Assembly (NCBI RefSeq): GCF_019428685.1
Contig: NZ_CP080095.1
Coordinates: forward strand, 3,534,001 to 3,598,000
DNA length: 64,000 nt
Source of the DNA: Paraburkholderia edwinii
GTDB taxonomy: Bacteria; Pseudomonadota; Gammaproteobacteria; Burkholderiales; Burkholderiaceae
Direction of reading: 5' to 3'
Shown here: one piece after another, positions 20,064 through 28,939 of the stretch
How the letters are laid out: each line of letters starts with the position of its first letter
Position numbering within the stretch: the stretch's first letter is position 1
The notes under the pieces: model-generated
Databases searched by the model: none
What the model saw: only the letters and a program-made list of their open reading frames with translations
Told to the model about the DNA's origin: nothing
Translations under genes and position numbers: made by a program

Positions 20064-20921
20064 ATGAATTTTGCACCGCAGGAAATGAGGACCGAAGCTG
20101 TTCCAAGGACGGAAGGTTGGTCACTTGGTGACCTGCATGTCACCACGCTTGATGCGGTTGAACTGTCAGATTGCCATGCACCAACGCTTCCCGGCCAGTT
20201 GTTGAGGCTCTTTTTTGTCAAATCCGGTTCCGTGACGTTCAAGTCCATCCTCGGGCCGCAACGGCTAGACGCAGGAAGCTTATTTATTGCTCCCCCGCTG
20301 GCTGGCTGGAAACAACAGAATTCTTATCATCAAGCGGAGCTAGTGATGGTATCCATCCCGAGGCGCTTATTACTCGAGCGTGGCTTCCCCACTAAATCGT
20401 TCGAACTCTTGACGGCGAACATGTCGAACCCGGACGCACGGGCCGTTGGCGATCTGATGTTATCGATTGTTGAACAGAGCGGATACACGAGCCTCGCACT
20501 GCGAGCCAGGCAAGGTCGGCATCTTCTGGATTTGCTCAGCATGGTGCTCGGGAATCCGCTCGCGGTGGTCAGTTCCAGAAACCGCGAGGTGGCGCTATCG
20601 CGCGCGAAAGAGTACGTCGCACAGCATCTGGAAGACCTCAATCTGAACGCGTCACGTGTCGCATCGGCTATTGGTGTTTCGCCCGGCCACCTGAATCGCC
20701 TTTTTAAGGCCACTTCCACATCGCTGATGCGTTATGTCCGGTCATGCCGACTGGACCGCGCTGCCGATCTCCTTAGGAGTCGCGGCGAATCAAATGTGTC
20801 GATCGGTCAGATTGCCTACAGTTGCGGATTTGCGAGCCACGCCCATTTCAGTCGCGCATTTAAAGAGCAATTCGGCTTTTCTCCTAGAGACTATGTCTCA
20901 CGTGAGAGCAGAGATATCTAG
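20064..20921 (+). CDS. AraC-family transcriptional regulator (third in the island)
   Basis: The 285-residue regulator has an N-terminal effector domain (residues about 20-130) and a C-terminal AraC DNA-binding domain. Helix-turn-helix motifs are SRVASAIGVSPGHLNRLFKATSTS and IGQIAYSCGFASHAHFSRAFKEQFGFSPRDY. It is not a close paralogue of the two cupin-type regulators. ATG at 20064 lacks a strong ribosome site, and an in-frame ATG at 20085 is possible. It converges on the flavin monooxygenase gene, with only 29 bases between the two stop codons. The target is unknown. Confidence 0.88.
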   Translation: MNFAPQEMRTEAVPRTEGWSLGDLHVTTLDAVELSDCHAPTLPGQLLRLFFVKSGSVTFKSILGPQRLDAGSLFIAPPLAGWKQQNSYHQAELVMVSIPRRLLLERGFPTKSFELLTANMSNPDARAVGDLMLSIVEQSGYTSLALRARQGRHLLDLLSMVLGNPLAVVSSRNREVALSRAKEYVAQHLEDLNLNASRVASAIGVSPGHLNRLFKATSTSLMRYVRSCRLDRAADLLRSRGESNVSIGQIAYSCGFASHAHFSRAFKEQFGFSPRDYVSRESRDI

Positions 20922-20950
20922 CGCGCACTTCGCGTCATGCAGGCGCGGCG

Positions 20951-22702
20951 CTACGGTCGATAAACGTCTAGCGGCAGATTCTCGAACCGCGCCTTTAGCT
21001 GCAACGCGAGAAACCTCGAGTAAAAGCGCCCCATCTGGAAGTTACCGGCGTGAATCCAGAGCCCCGGCTGGCGCGTCGGTTTCGACAAGTTGCGCAGTTC
21101 GCCCTCCCACGGGCCCGAGTCTCCCTCGAGTCCCGAGCCATATCCCATGACCGGCCCCACGGAGTTCGCGACTTCGCGCGACACAAGCCTGGCGATGTGT
21201 TCGTCCATCGGCCTGTAACCGGTCGCATACACTATGTAGTCCGCATCGAGCCGCGACCCATCGCTCAGAACGATGCCGTCACGCTCGATGCGCGTCGCTT
21301 CGACGCCGGATTTCAGCTTGATGCTGCCGTTCGCAATCAATTCCGACGCGCCGGTATCAATGTAGAAGCCGCCTCCTTTGCGCAAGGCCTTCCCGACCAG
21401 GCCCGTGCCGTCCGGACCGGCGTCGACCTTGAATCCCGCCGCGGCAAGCCGTTGATAGAACGCGCTGTCTTCCTGAGCGAACTTTTCCATCATCGGACGG
21501 AACACCACCGGCAACATCCGCATCGGCAGTGCCGCCCGCTGCAGGTCTGCGCGACCCACGTCGAGTCCACGCGCCAAGGCCTCTTCCGAATAGAGCGGGC
21601 GCAACATCTCGAGCACACGTTGCTGGCGGATCACGTGCGTCGACGAGCGCTGGATCATCGTCACATCCGCGCCATGGTCGAACAGGTCTTCGCAGATATC
21701 GTGCGCCGAATTGTTCGAACCGAACACGACCACCTTGCGGCCGCGGAAGCGGCTGCCGCCCGGGTGCGCGCTCGAATGGCGCTGTTCGCCGGCAAACGTG
21801 CTGGCGCCGGGAATCGCCGGAATAAACGGATCGCCATTCAAGCCGGTTGCAAGCACGAGATGCGCGGGCCGCAGCACTGTTTCGTGTCCATCCTGCACGA
21901 CGCGCACCTGCCACTGTCCGCTCGTCGCATCGTATTGCGCGCCCGCGCATGCCGTGTTGTGCCGGATGTCCAGTTCCATGATTCGCGCGTACGACTCGAG
22001 CCAGTCGCCGACCCTGTCCTTTGGCGGGAATACCGGCCAATGGTCCGGATAATCCAGATAAGGCAGCGCGTTCCACCACACCGGATCGTGCAGATGCAGC
22101 GACGCATAGCGCGATCGCCAGCTGTCGCCGGTACGCGCATGGCTATCGATAATCAGCGTCGGGACGCGCAGCAGCTTGAGCCTTGCCGCCAGTCCCAGGC
22201 CGCAATGGCCGCCGCCTACAATCAATACATAAGGCTGCGACGCACTCTCCGATTCGGTGGCTTGCGCTGCCGCCTTGCCGGCGCCTCGCTGTACGCGACC
22301 TGACACGCGACGTTGACGGGTCGGCTCCTCGAAGCCCTTCAGTTCCCGCAGCGCGGTGAGCAACGTCAAACAGCGGCCTTCGGCATCGAGCCGCACGTAG
22401 CCGTCGCAACGTCCAAGCGCGGTTTCAAACGAAACGAAGCCATCGGTCGCATCGGGCCGCACAGGTTCCGCGACGGTCCACGCGGACGGTCGAATCGACG
22501 CAAGGGTTGCATCGAGCATCGCGCGAATCGCGTCGCGCCCCTCCATCGTGCGGATGTCCCACGTGAACGCGACCAGATCGCGCCAGAAGCAGAGGTCGCC
22601 GAACAGCGCGACGACATCATCCGTTCTGTTGGAGGCGATCGCCCGCGAAAATGCGTCGAGCCACGACGCGAGCGTCGCACGCCCGGAAAATTGCTGGGTC
22701 AT
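20951..22702 (-). CDS. Flavin-containing monooxygenase with N-terminal NTF2-like domain
   Basis: The 583-residue protein has an N-terminal NTF2/SnoaL-like domain (about 1-125: LVAFTWDIRTMEGRDAIRAMLDAT) and a class B flavin monooxygenase. The FAD fingerprint is VLIVGGGHCGLGLAARL near residue 160, the NADPH fold is KVVVFGSNNSAHDICEDL near residue 325, and YATGY with following residues marks the FMO signature. It probably oxygenates a small organic substrate using NADPH and O2. ATG at 22702 is preferred over 22726; GGAG is about 10 bases upstream. An AraC regulator lies just upstream on the same strand. Confidence 0.88.
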   Translation of the reverse strand: MTQQFSGRATLASWLDAFSRAIASNRTDDVVALFGDLCFWRDLVAFTWDIRTMEGRDAIRAMLDATLASIRPSAWTVAEPVRPDATDGFVSFETALGRCDGYVRLDAEGRCLTLLTALRELKGFEEPTRQRRVSGRVQRGAGKAAAQATESESASQPYVLIVGGGHCGLGLAARLKLLRVPTLIIDSHARTGDSWRSRYASLHLHDPVWWNALPYLDYPDHWPVFPPKDRVGDWLESYARIMELDIRHNTACAGAQYDATSGQWQVRVVQDGHETVLRPAHLVLATGLNGDPFIPAIPGASTFAGEQRHSSAHPGGSRFRGRKVVVFGSNNSAHDICEDLFDHGADVTMIQRSSTHVIRQQRVLEMLRPLYSEEALARGLDVGRADLQRAALPMRMLPVVFRPMMEKFAQEDSAFYQRLAAAGFKVDAGPDGTGLVGKALRKGGGFYIDTGASELIANGSIKLKSGVEATRIERDGIVLSDGSRLDADYIVYATGYRPMDEHIARLVSREVANSVGPVMGYGSGLEGDSGPWEGELRNLSKPTRQPGLWIHAGNFQMGRFYSRFLALQLKARFENLPLDVYRP

Positions 22703-22841
22703 TCGGTCGAATCTCCGTCTAAGCATCTATGCGTCTACGTCAGTTCATCAGGCCTGCCGCGATCACGCCGCGCGCCCGGCACGCAATCGAAAGAACGTGC
22801 AATAAAAGCGTCTATTCCGCGCGTCAGGCAAGCGTGGCCGC

Positions 22842-23819
22842 TTATTTGACGAACCGGTTAGCCGACCTCGACTGGAGCCTGAACCGTGTCGGGTCGACGT
22901 GATACATGTGCTGGAACGCCACCGAGAAATTGCTCCGGCTCGACAGTCCGACCGCGCGCGCCACCTCAGGAACCGGCAAGGTTGTGGTCGCAAGCAATTC
23001 CGCCGCCTTGCGCAAGCGCACGATTTTCAGCATCGCCATCGGCGACTGATCGAATGCTTTCGCAAACTGCGCGGCAAACGCCGATCGGCTCATGCTTGCA
23101 ACCTGCGCCAGCCGCTCGACCGATAGCGGGCTCGCATAGCGCTCGAACATGGTCTCGAGTGCCGCGGCGAGCCGCGTATCGGCGAGGCCCGCGGCCCACG
23201 GAAAATGGACACCGCCGTCACTGATATGGCGCCGGAGCGCCATCACCAGACACTGTTTGAGCAGCGCTTCGACGAGCACACGCGAACCGGGCCCGGGGCG
23301 CGCCGATTCCGCGAGCAGCAGCACGAACTGATCGCGCAACCCCGCGGATGCATCGAAACGGGTGACCAGCGGACGGCCCAACGCCTTGAACGGATCGGCC
23401 GCGAAGCGGCCATCGACGTTCAGTTCTCCGCAAGCGGTAACAACGCCCTGCGCGCCGTCGCCCACCGTGACCGTCGGCGCCGTCTCGCGCGCGAGACCGT
23501 CCCCGACGCGCGTGCGGTCCACCACGCGCGCCGCCGTCCGGCTCGCCGCGTCGATCCTGTAAGCGACACCCGCCGGCAACAGCACGAAACTGTGCGCATC
23601 GAGCGGCAACGATTCGACATCGTCCATCACAAGCGTCGCGCTGCCGGAGAGACAATAGTGCAGGCTGACCGTGCTGCACGCTTCGAAGCTCACGCCCCAG
23701 CCTTTACGCACATCGCATAGCGAGAAGTTCGCGACGCCGAGATCGACCGCGGCAAGCAGATGGTCGAGCACATGCTCGCCCGATGAAGTCAATTCGAACA
23801 TTGGACGATTTGGAACCAT
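22842..23819 (-). CDS. AraC-family transcriptional regulator (fourth in the island)
   Basis: The 325-residue protein has a cupin-like sensor domain (residues about 40-110, with SVSLHYCLSGSATLVMDDVESLPLDAHSFVLLPAGVAYRI) and a C-terminal AraC helix-turn-helix pair (LAQVASMSRSAFAAQFAKAFDQ and VPEVARAVGLSSRSNFSVAFQHMYH). It lies 139 bases upstream of the flavin monooxygenase on the same strand and is divergent from the small AhpD-like gene, so both neighbours are candidate targets. ATG at 23819 is used, with an alternative ATG at 23801. Confidence 0.9.
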   Translation of the reverse strand: MVPNRPMFELTSSGEHVLDHLLAAVDLGVANFSLCDVRKGWGVSFEACSTVSLHYCLSGSATLVMDDVESLPLDAHSFVLLPAGVAYRIDAASRTAARVVDRTRVGDGLARETAPTVTVGDGAQGVVTACGELNVDGRFAADPFKALGRPLVTRFDASAGLRDQFVLLLAESARPGPGSRVLVEALLKQCLVMALRRHISDGGVHFPWAAGLADTRLAAALETMFERYASPLSVERLAQVASMSRSAFAAQFAKAFDQSPMAMLKIVRLRKAAELLATTTLPVPEVARAVGLSSRSNFSVAFQHMYHVDPTRFRLQSRSANRFVK

Positions 23820-23886
23820 AACGAGACCACTTCGAACCGGACCATCACTATCATGATGTGCACCATCCCTACTTTAGGAGACTCTG
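23820..23886. promoter_or_regulatory. Short divergent promoter region
   Basis: Only 67 bases separate the AraC gene (minus) from the AhpD-like gene (plus). TAGGAGACTCTG just before 23887 provides the ribosome site. The region must carry both promoters and any AraC site, so co-regulation is likely. GGTGCACATCATGATAGTGATGG on the minus strand includes a short dyad around CATCATGATG. Confidence 0.4.
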
Positions 23887-24192
23887 ATGTTCGACATGAA
23901 GAATCTTACCCGACTCAAGAAGCTGGACGAAAAAGCACCGGACGTGATGAAAACGTTCTGGGCATTCGACAAGGCCGCATTCGCGCCCGGCGCACTCAGT
24001 GAGCAGACCAAGCAGATCATCGCAGTGGCGGTCGCGTTGACGACACAATGCCCGTACTGCATCGAACTGCATACGAGCGCGGCGCGCAAGGCGGGGGCAA
24101 CGGACGAGCAACTGACGGAGGCGGCAATGGTCGCCGCGGCAATGCGAGCCGGCGCCGCAGTGACGCACTCGACGCATCTGTTCAAGGACTAA
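23887..24192 (+). CDS. Small AhpD-like carboxymuconolactone decarboxylase family protein
   Basis: The 101-residue protein is a minimal CMD/AhpD domain: C55-P-Y-C58 with His62 (LTTQCPYCIELHTSAARKAGATDEQLTEAAMVAAAMRAGAAVTHS). This redox motif supports peroxidase or disulfide-reductase activity. It is divergent from an AraC regulator and followed by a terminator. It is a second AhpD-like gene in the island, not a close copy of the one at 15443. Confidence 0.93.
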   Translation: MFDMKNLTRLKKLDEKAPDVMKTFWAFDKAAFAPGALSEQTKQIIAVAVALTTQCPYCIELHTSAARKAGATDEQLTEAAMVAAAMRAGAAVTHSTHLFKD

Positions 24193-24240
24193 ACGCGCGC
24201 CGCGCGCAAGCGCACACGCGTGATGATTGACCGCAATAAA

Positions 24241-24268
24241 AAAGGCGCGATTGCTCGCGCCTTTCTGC
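24241..24268. terminator. Bidirectional intrinsic terminator between the AhpD-like gene and cobA
   Basis: AAAGGCGCGA (24241-24250) pairs perfectly with TCGCGCCTTT (24255-24264) over a 4-base loop. Flanking A and T runs make it functional on both strands, ending the plus-strand small gene and the minus-strand sulfate operon. Confidence 0.88.
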
Positions 24269-24318
24269 ATGCTTCATCGAACCGGACCGCTACACGGGCC
24301 GCTCGAAGCGAAAGCGGC

Positions 24319-25113
24319 TTACGCCACTCTGCGAATCCCGTTCTGCTCGCGCTGTGCCTGCGCTTTAGCGGCAGCCTCTTCCTCGTCGACCGTAGCCGCC
24401 GCGCGCTGACGCTCGGCAAACGCATCGCCGATCATCAGCAGGCTCGGCTGCGCCGCATCGAGCCATTGCTGCGCGTCGCCGGCCGCGAGGCCTTCGAGCG
24501 TCAGCGTCAGCGTCCGCTCGCGCGGCGTGCTGCACGCTTCGACAATCGCCACCGGCGTTGCCGGCGCACGTCCCGCGTCGATCAGCTGTTGCGCGATTTC
24601 GGGCGCGCTATCGCGGCCCATATAGAACACCAGCGAGTCCGCATTGACCTGCTCGCGAATCGCTTCGGTATCGGCTGCGCGGCTGTGCGTCGCCAGCGCC
24701 ACGCTGCGCGACACGCCACGCAGCGTCAGCGAGCGCTGCAGCGCGGCGGCGCTCGCGAGCGCCGCGGTGATGCCCGGCACCACCTCGTAGTCGATGCCAG
24801 CCGCTTCGAGCGCGCGCATTTCTTCGTCGGCGCGGCCGAACAGCATCGGATCGCCGCCCTTCAGACGCACGACCACCTCATGCTCGCGCGCCGCGTCGAC
24901 GATCTGCTTATTGATAAAGTGCTGCGCGGTCGAGCGCTGACCACAGCGCTTGCCGACCGCGATCTTGCGCGCATGCGGCGCATGCTCGAGCATTGCCGGC
25001 TCGATCAGCGCATCGTGCAGCACGACATCGGCGATGCCCAACAAGCGTGCGCCGCGCACCGTAATGAGGTCCGCCGCGCCAGGCCCTGCACCGATCAGAT
25101 ACACCTTACCCAT
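24319..25113 (-). CDS. cobA: Uroporphyrinogen-III C-methyltransferase
   Basis: This enzyme methylates uroporphyrinogen III at C-2 and C-7 to form precorrin-2, the first step to siroheme. The 264-residue protein shows the SUMT motifs MGKVYLIGAGPGAADLITVRG, VVRLKGGDPMLFGRADEE and VPGITAALASAAA. It ends the cys operon and supplies the siroheme precursor for the CysI hemoprotein. There is no fused CysG N-terminal domain here, so oxidation and ferrochelation are done elsewhere. The ATG at 25113 gives the standard N-terminus. It could equally be called sumT or cysG-like. Confidence 0.94.
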   Translation of the reverse strand: MGKVYLIGAGPGAADLITVRGARLLGIADVVLHDALIEPAMLEHAPHARKIAVGKRCGQRSTAQHFINKQIVDAAREHEVVVRLKGGDPMLFGRADEEMRALEAAGIDYEVVPGITAALASAAALQRSLTLRGVSRSVALATHSRAADTEAIREQVNADSLVFYMGRDSAPEIAQQLIDAGRAPATPVAIVEACSTPRERTLTLTLEGLAAGDAQQWLDAAQPSLLMIGDAFAERQRAAATVDEEEAAAKAQAQREQNGIRRVA

Positions 25114-25213
25114 TTGCTCCCGCTCCGTTCGTCGCACTTACGTGAAATGCGCGTGCAATCCACTCGCTAACCCTGCACCGCTCGCGCTATTTCACGTTGT
25201 AGGCGCGAGCCCC

Positions 25214-26527
25214 TCAAGCAGAAAATGCACGAATCATGCCCGCGGCGACCGTATGATGCGTCGCCTCGTCGATCAGCACGAAGGCGCCCGTGCCCGGATT
25301 CGTATCATACTCGTCGGCGACCAGCGGCTTTTGCAGCGTCAGCGACACGCGGCCGATGTCGTTCATCGCCAGCTCCTGCCGGTCGGTGGCATGCGACAGC
25401 GTATGCACGTCGAGCACCTGTTTGATCGCGCCGACGCGCGCAAACACCGTGTTGGTGGTCTGCTTGAGCAGATACTTGCGTTGCGTCGACAGCGGCGCGT
25501 CGTCGAACCAGCACAGGTCGGCTTCGAGCTTCTTCGCCGGCTGCGGCTGGTCGCCCGCGAACACGAACGTATCGCCGCGCGACACGTCGACATCCTGGTC
25601 GAGACGGATCGTTACCGTCTGGCCCGCGAACGCGCGGTCGACTTGCCCGGTGCCGCCCGGCACCGGCGCGATAATCTCGGCAACCGTCGCTTCGCGATTG
25701 GCCGGCAGTACGACAATCGCGTCGCCCACCTTCACTTCGCCCGACTCGATGCGGCCCATATAACCACGGAAGTCGTCGGCCTGGCTGCCGTCCTGGCGCG
25801 CCACCCACTGCACCGGAAAACGCAGCGCCGCGTGATCGGCAGTTTCGACCGGCAGCGCTTCGAGCACGTCGAGCAACGGTTCGCCCGCATACCACGGCAT
25901 GCGCTCGCTCGCGCTCACGATGTTGTCGCCCTTCAGCGCCGACACCGGCACGAAACGCACATTCGTCAGACCGAGCTGACGCGCCAGTTCGACATACGCG
26001 TCGCGAATCTCGTTGAAGCGCGTTTCGCTGAACTCGACAAGATCCATCTTGTTGATCGCGACGATCACATGCTGCAAGCCGAGCAGCTTCACGATCGCGC
26101 TATGACGCTTCGTTTGCGGCAGCAGTTGCGCGACGCCGTTTTCGAGCGTGACGCGCGTCGCGTCGACGAGAATGATCGCCGCATGCGCGGTCGATGCGCC
26201 GGTCACCATATTGCGCGTGTACTGCTCGTGCCCCGGCGTATCGGCGATGATGAACTTGCGCTTCGCGGTGGCGAAATAGCGATACGCCACGTCGATCGTA
26301 ATGCCCTGCTCGCGTTCGGCTTCGAGGCCGTCGGTCAGCAGCGACAGATCGATTTCGTCGCCGACCGTGCGCTTGTTCTTCGCGCGCGACAGCGCCGACA
26401 GCTGGTCGGACAACACTGCCTTGCTGTCGTACAGCAGGCGGCCGATCAGCGTGCTCTTGCCGTCGTCGACACTGCCCGCCGTGATGAAACGCAGCACGCC
26501 GAGGTCTTGCGGTTGATGAATGCTCAT
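25214..26527 (-). CDS. cysN: Sulfate adenylyltransferase subunit 1 (GTPase)
   Basis: CysN is the GTPase subunit of ATP sulfurylase; with CysD it makes adenosine phosphosulfate. The 437-residue protein has an EF-Tu-like GTPase domain with GSVDDGKSTLIGRLL (P-loop), DTPGHEQYTRNM (G3) and NKMDLVEF (G4), followed by beta-barrel domains. The length is that of the unfused type, without the CysC kinase domain seen in CysNC fusions. It is 21 bases after cysD in the operon. Confidence 0.97.
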   Translation of the reverse strand: MSIHQPQDLGVLRFITAGSVDDGKSTLIGRLLYDSKAVLSDQLSALSRAKNKRTVGDEIDLSLLTDGLEAEREQGITIDVAYRYFATAKRKFIIADTPGHEQYTRNMVTGASTAHAAIILVDATRVTLENGVAQLLPQTKRHSAIVKLLGLQHVIVAINKMDLVEFSETRFNEIRDAYVELARQLGLTNVRFVPVSALKGDNIVSASERMPWYAGEPLLDVLEALPVETADHAALRFPVQWVARQDGSQADDFRGYMGRIESGEVKVGDAIVVLPANREATVAEIIAPVPGGTGQVDRAFAGQTVTIRLDQDVDVSRGDTFVFAGDQPQPAKKLEADLCWFDDAPLSTQRKYLLKQTTNTVFARVGAIKQVLDVHTLSHATDRQELAMNDIGRVSLTLQKPLVADEYDTNPGTGAFVLIDEATHHTVAAGMIRAFSA

Positions 26528-26548
26528 GACTGTCTTACCTCGTGTGCC

Positions 26549-27511
26549 TCAGAAATAACCTTGTTTCTTGCGCTGTTCCATCGCCGCTTCGGACGTCTGA
26601 TCGTCCATGCGCGTGGCGCCGCGTTCCGTGATCTCGGTCACCGCCGTCTCGGCGATGATCTTTTCGACCGTGTCCGCATCGCTTGCGACCGGGCACGTGC
26701 AGCTGATGTCGCCGACCGTACGGAAGCGCACGAGCGCTTCCTCGCTGGTCTCGCCTTCGCGCATCGGCGTGAGCGGCGTCACCGGCACGAGCAGGCCATT
26801 GCGGCGCACGATCTCGCGGGTATGCGCGTAGTAGATCGACGGCAGTTCGAGTTGCTCACGCGCGATGTACTGCCACACGTCGAGCTCGGTCCAGTTCGAG
26901 ATCGGGAACACGCGCAGATGCTCGCCTGCATGCAGACGCGCGTTATACAGGCTCCACAGTTCGGGGCGCTGCGCCTTCGGATCCCATTGGCCGAACTCGT
27001 CGCGGAACGAGAAGATCCGCTCTTTCGCACGCGCCTTTTCTTCGTCGCGGCGCGCGCCGCCGATCATCGCGGTGTAGCCGTATTGCTCAATCGTTTCGAG
27101 CAGCGTGACTGCTTGCACCGCGTTGCGCGAATCGGTTTCGCGACGCAGACGCACCGTGCCGCGCTTGATCGAATCTTCGACATGACCGACCACGAGCTCA
27201 GCGCCGATTTCCTTCGCACGGCGATCGCGGAAATCGATCACTTCCTCGTAGTTGTGGCCCGTGTCGATATGCACGAGCGGGAACGGCAGCTTCGTCTGAC
27301 GGTTCGCGCCGAGGCCGAAGGCCTTCAGCGCGAGATGCAGCACCACCACCGAGTCCTTGCCACCCGAGAACAGCAGCGCAGGCTTGCTGCATTCGGCGAC
27401 GAGCTCGCGCAGGATATGGATCGACTCGGCCTCGAGCCAGTCGAGATGGTCCATCCGGTTGCCCGTGTTCGTAAGCGGTGCGGTCACAGTCGGTTCGAGC
27501 GTCGTGCTCAT
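26549..27511 (-). CDS. cysD: Sulfate adenylyltransferase subunit 2
   Basis: CysD is the catalytic subunit of ATP sulfurylase, a PP-loop ATPase. The 320-residue protein shows ALLFSGGKDSVVVLHLA (PP-loop) near residue 52 and GGARRDEEKARAKERIFSFRD, both diagnostic. ATG at 27511 is chosen because GAAGGA lies upstream and the preceding frame lacks family resemblance. It is followed closely by cysN, and separated from cysH by 115 bases. Confidence 0.97.
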   Translation of the reverse strand: MSTTLEPTVTAPLTNTGNRMDHLDWLEAESIHILRELVAECSKPALLFSGGKDSVVVLHLALKAFGLGANRQTKLPFPLVHIDTGHNYEEVIDFRDRRAKEIGAELVVGHVEDSIKRGTVRLRRETDSRNAVQAVTLLETIEQYGYTAMIGGARRDEEKARAKERIFSFRDEFGQWDPKAQRPELWSLYNARLHAGEHLRVFPISNWTELDVWQYIAREQLELPSIYYAHTREIVRRNGLLVPVTPLTPMREGETSEEALVRFRTVGDISCTCPVASDADTVEKIIAETAVTEITERGATRMDDQTSEAAMEQRKKQGYF

Positions 27512-27626
27512 GGTTCGGGTCCTTCTTTGATTCATTCGGGCGAGCAGCGTTGCCGCTCGCGATATCGAAAAGGCTTTTGATGCATTTGGGATGGCGTCAG
27601 ACGCCCGGGGCGCTATGCGGCTCGCG

Positions 27627-28367
27627 TCACGCTGAGGCGCTTTCGGGGCTCACCGCGATCGGAATGGTCGTGATGTGCAGCCCGCATTCCTTAGTATCGC
27701 GCGATTCCCACCACCACCGCCCTGCCCGGCTGTCTTCGCCCGGCCGGACGGCGCGCGTACAGGGCTCGCAGCCGATACTCGGGTAGCCGCGCGCGTGCAG
27801 CGGATTGACCGGCACGTCGAATGCCTTGAGGTACGCCCAGACGTCAGCTTCCGTCCAGTCGGCCAGCGGGTTGAACTTGGCAATATTGCGGGCGGCGTCG
27901 TGCTCTTCCTCGTGCAGCTCCGCGCGCGTCACCGACTGCTCGCGGCGCTGGCCCGTTACCCACGCGCTCACGTCTGCCAAGGCACGGTTCAGCGGCTCGA
28001 CCTTGCGGATTTCGCAGCAGCGCTTGCGCAGGTCGATGCTTTCGTAGAACGCGTTCAGGCCGTGTCCAGCGACATATTCGTCGACGGCGGCCGCCTGCGG
28101 GTGGTACTGCTCAATCTCGTAGCCGTAGCGCTCGCGCACGCGGTCGAACATGCCGAGCGTTTCCGCATGCAGCCTGCCCGTATTCAGACTGAATATGCCG
28201 ATCTTCACGCCGCGCGAAAGAATCGCGTGCGTCAGCAGCATGTCTTCCGCGGCGAGGCTGCTCGCGAACTTCACGTTCGCGTGGCGCGCCGCGATCGAAT
28301 CGAGCAGCGCATCGAGCCGCTCGATCTTCGCGGCCAGCTCCGGCGCGACGTTCTGCACTTCGCTCAT
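27627..28367 (-). CDS. cysH: Assimilatory adenylyl-sulfate reductase (APS reductase type)
   Basis: This enzyme reduces the activated sulfate to sulfite using thioredoxin. The 246-residue protein has a CysH fold (FASSLAAEDMLLTHAI) and two cysteine pairs, C117-C118 (KRCCEIRKVEPL) and C200-x-x-C203 (GCEPCTRA), which ligate a 4Fe-4S cluster in the APS-using branch. The catalytic Cys228 lies in KECGLH. No CysC kinase is in the window, which agrees with direct use of APS. It overlaps the DUF934 gene by 4 bases. Confidence 0.95.
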   Translation of the reverse strand: MSEVQNVAPELAAKIERLDALLDSIAARHANVKFASSLAAEDMLLTHAILSRGVKIGIFSLNTGRLHAETLGMFDRVRERYGYEIEQYHPQAAAVDEYVAGHGLNAFYESIDLRKRCCEIRKVEPLNRALADVSAWVTGQRREQSVTRAELHEEEHDAARNIAKFNPLADWTEADVWAYLKAFDVPVNPLHARGYPSIGCEPCTRAVRPGEDSRAGRWWWESRDTKECGLHITTIPIAVSPESASA

Positions 28368-28915
28368 GCCGGAACCTTTTGCGCGCCAGCAGCCTGAGCC
28401 GCCTCACGGCGGCGGAACAGCGGCCGCGGTTCGTCGAACGCGCCCTGGTACTGCACCGTGAACTCGGTGAACGCCTTCAGCGCGTCGTTGATGTCCTTGT
28501 CGGCACGCACCGCATAGGCGTCGAAGCCGCAGCGCTCGTAAAAGCGCAGCTGATCGCGCAGCACGTCGCCGATCGCGCGAATCTCGCCCTTGTAGCCGTA
28601 ACGCTCGCGCAGCAAACGCGCGATGCTGTAGCCGCGGCCATCGCGGAACACCGGGAAATCGACCGCAATCAGCGCAACCTTGTCGAGATCGCCAACGATG
28701 TCCGCCGGTTCGCTGTCGCCCGCGAGCCAGACGCCGATTTCGGCGGCGCTACGCGTCGCCGTCAGCGCGCCGCGCGCGCTTTGCCACAACGCGAGCGGCA
28801 CGATGATCTTGCCGGCCGGCAACGCATCCACCGCGGGCAGCGTGCCGTCTTCGGCCGCGCGCACCACCGTCCAGTCATCGCTCACAACTTTGCGGTCTTT
28901 GATAATCGAAGCCAT
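28364..28915 (-). CDS. DUF934 domain-containing protein of the sulfate-reduction operon
   Basis: The 183-residue protein matches the DUF934 layout: MASIIKDRKVVSDDW, GVWLAGDSEPADI, FPVFRDGRGYSIARLLRERYGYKGEIRAIGDVLRDQLRFYERCGFDAYAV. It has no signal peptide and only one cysteine. It is almost always found between cysI and cysH in beta- and alphaproteobacteria, so a role in sulfite reduction is suggested, possibly in electron delivery or assembly, but it is unproved. It overlaps cysH by 4 bases and follows cysI by 24 bases. ATG at 28915 fits AAGGA upstream. Confidence 0.9.
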   Translation of the reverse strand: MASIIKDRKVVSDDWTVVRAAEDGTLPAVDALPAGKIIVPLALWQSARGALTATRSAAEIGVWLAGDSEPADIVGDLDKVALIAVDFPVFRDGRGYSIARLLRERYGYKGEIRAIGDVLRDQLRFYERCGFDAYAVRADKDINDALKAFTEFTVQYQGAFDEPRPLFRRREAAQAAGAQKVPA

Positions 28916-28939
28916 CTGCACAATTCCTTACTGAGCCGG

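Noticed and set aside
24950..27580. Very long plus-strand frame over cobA, cysN and cysD
   Set aside because: The complementary strand encodes three well-known enzymes with clear motifs. The frame is an artefact of high GC content.
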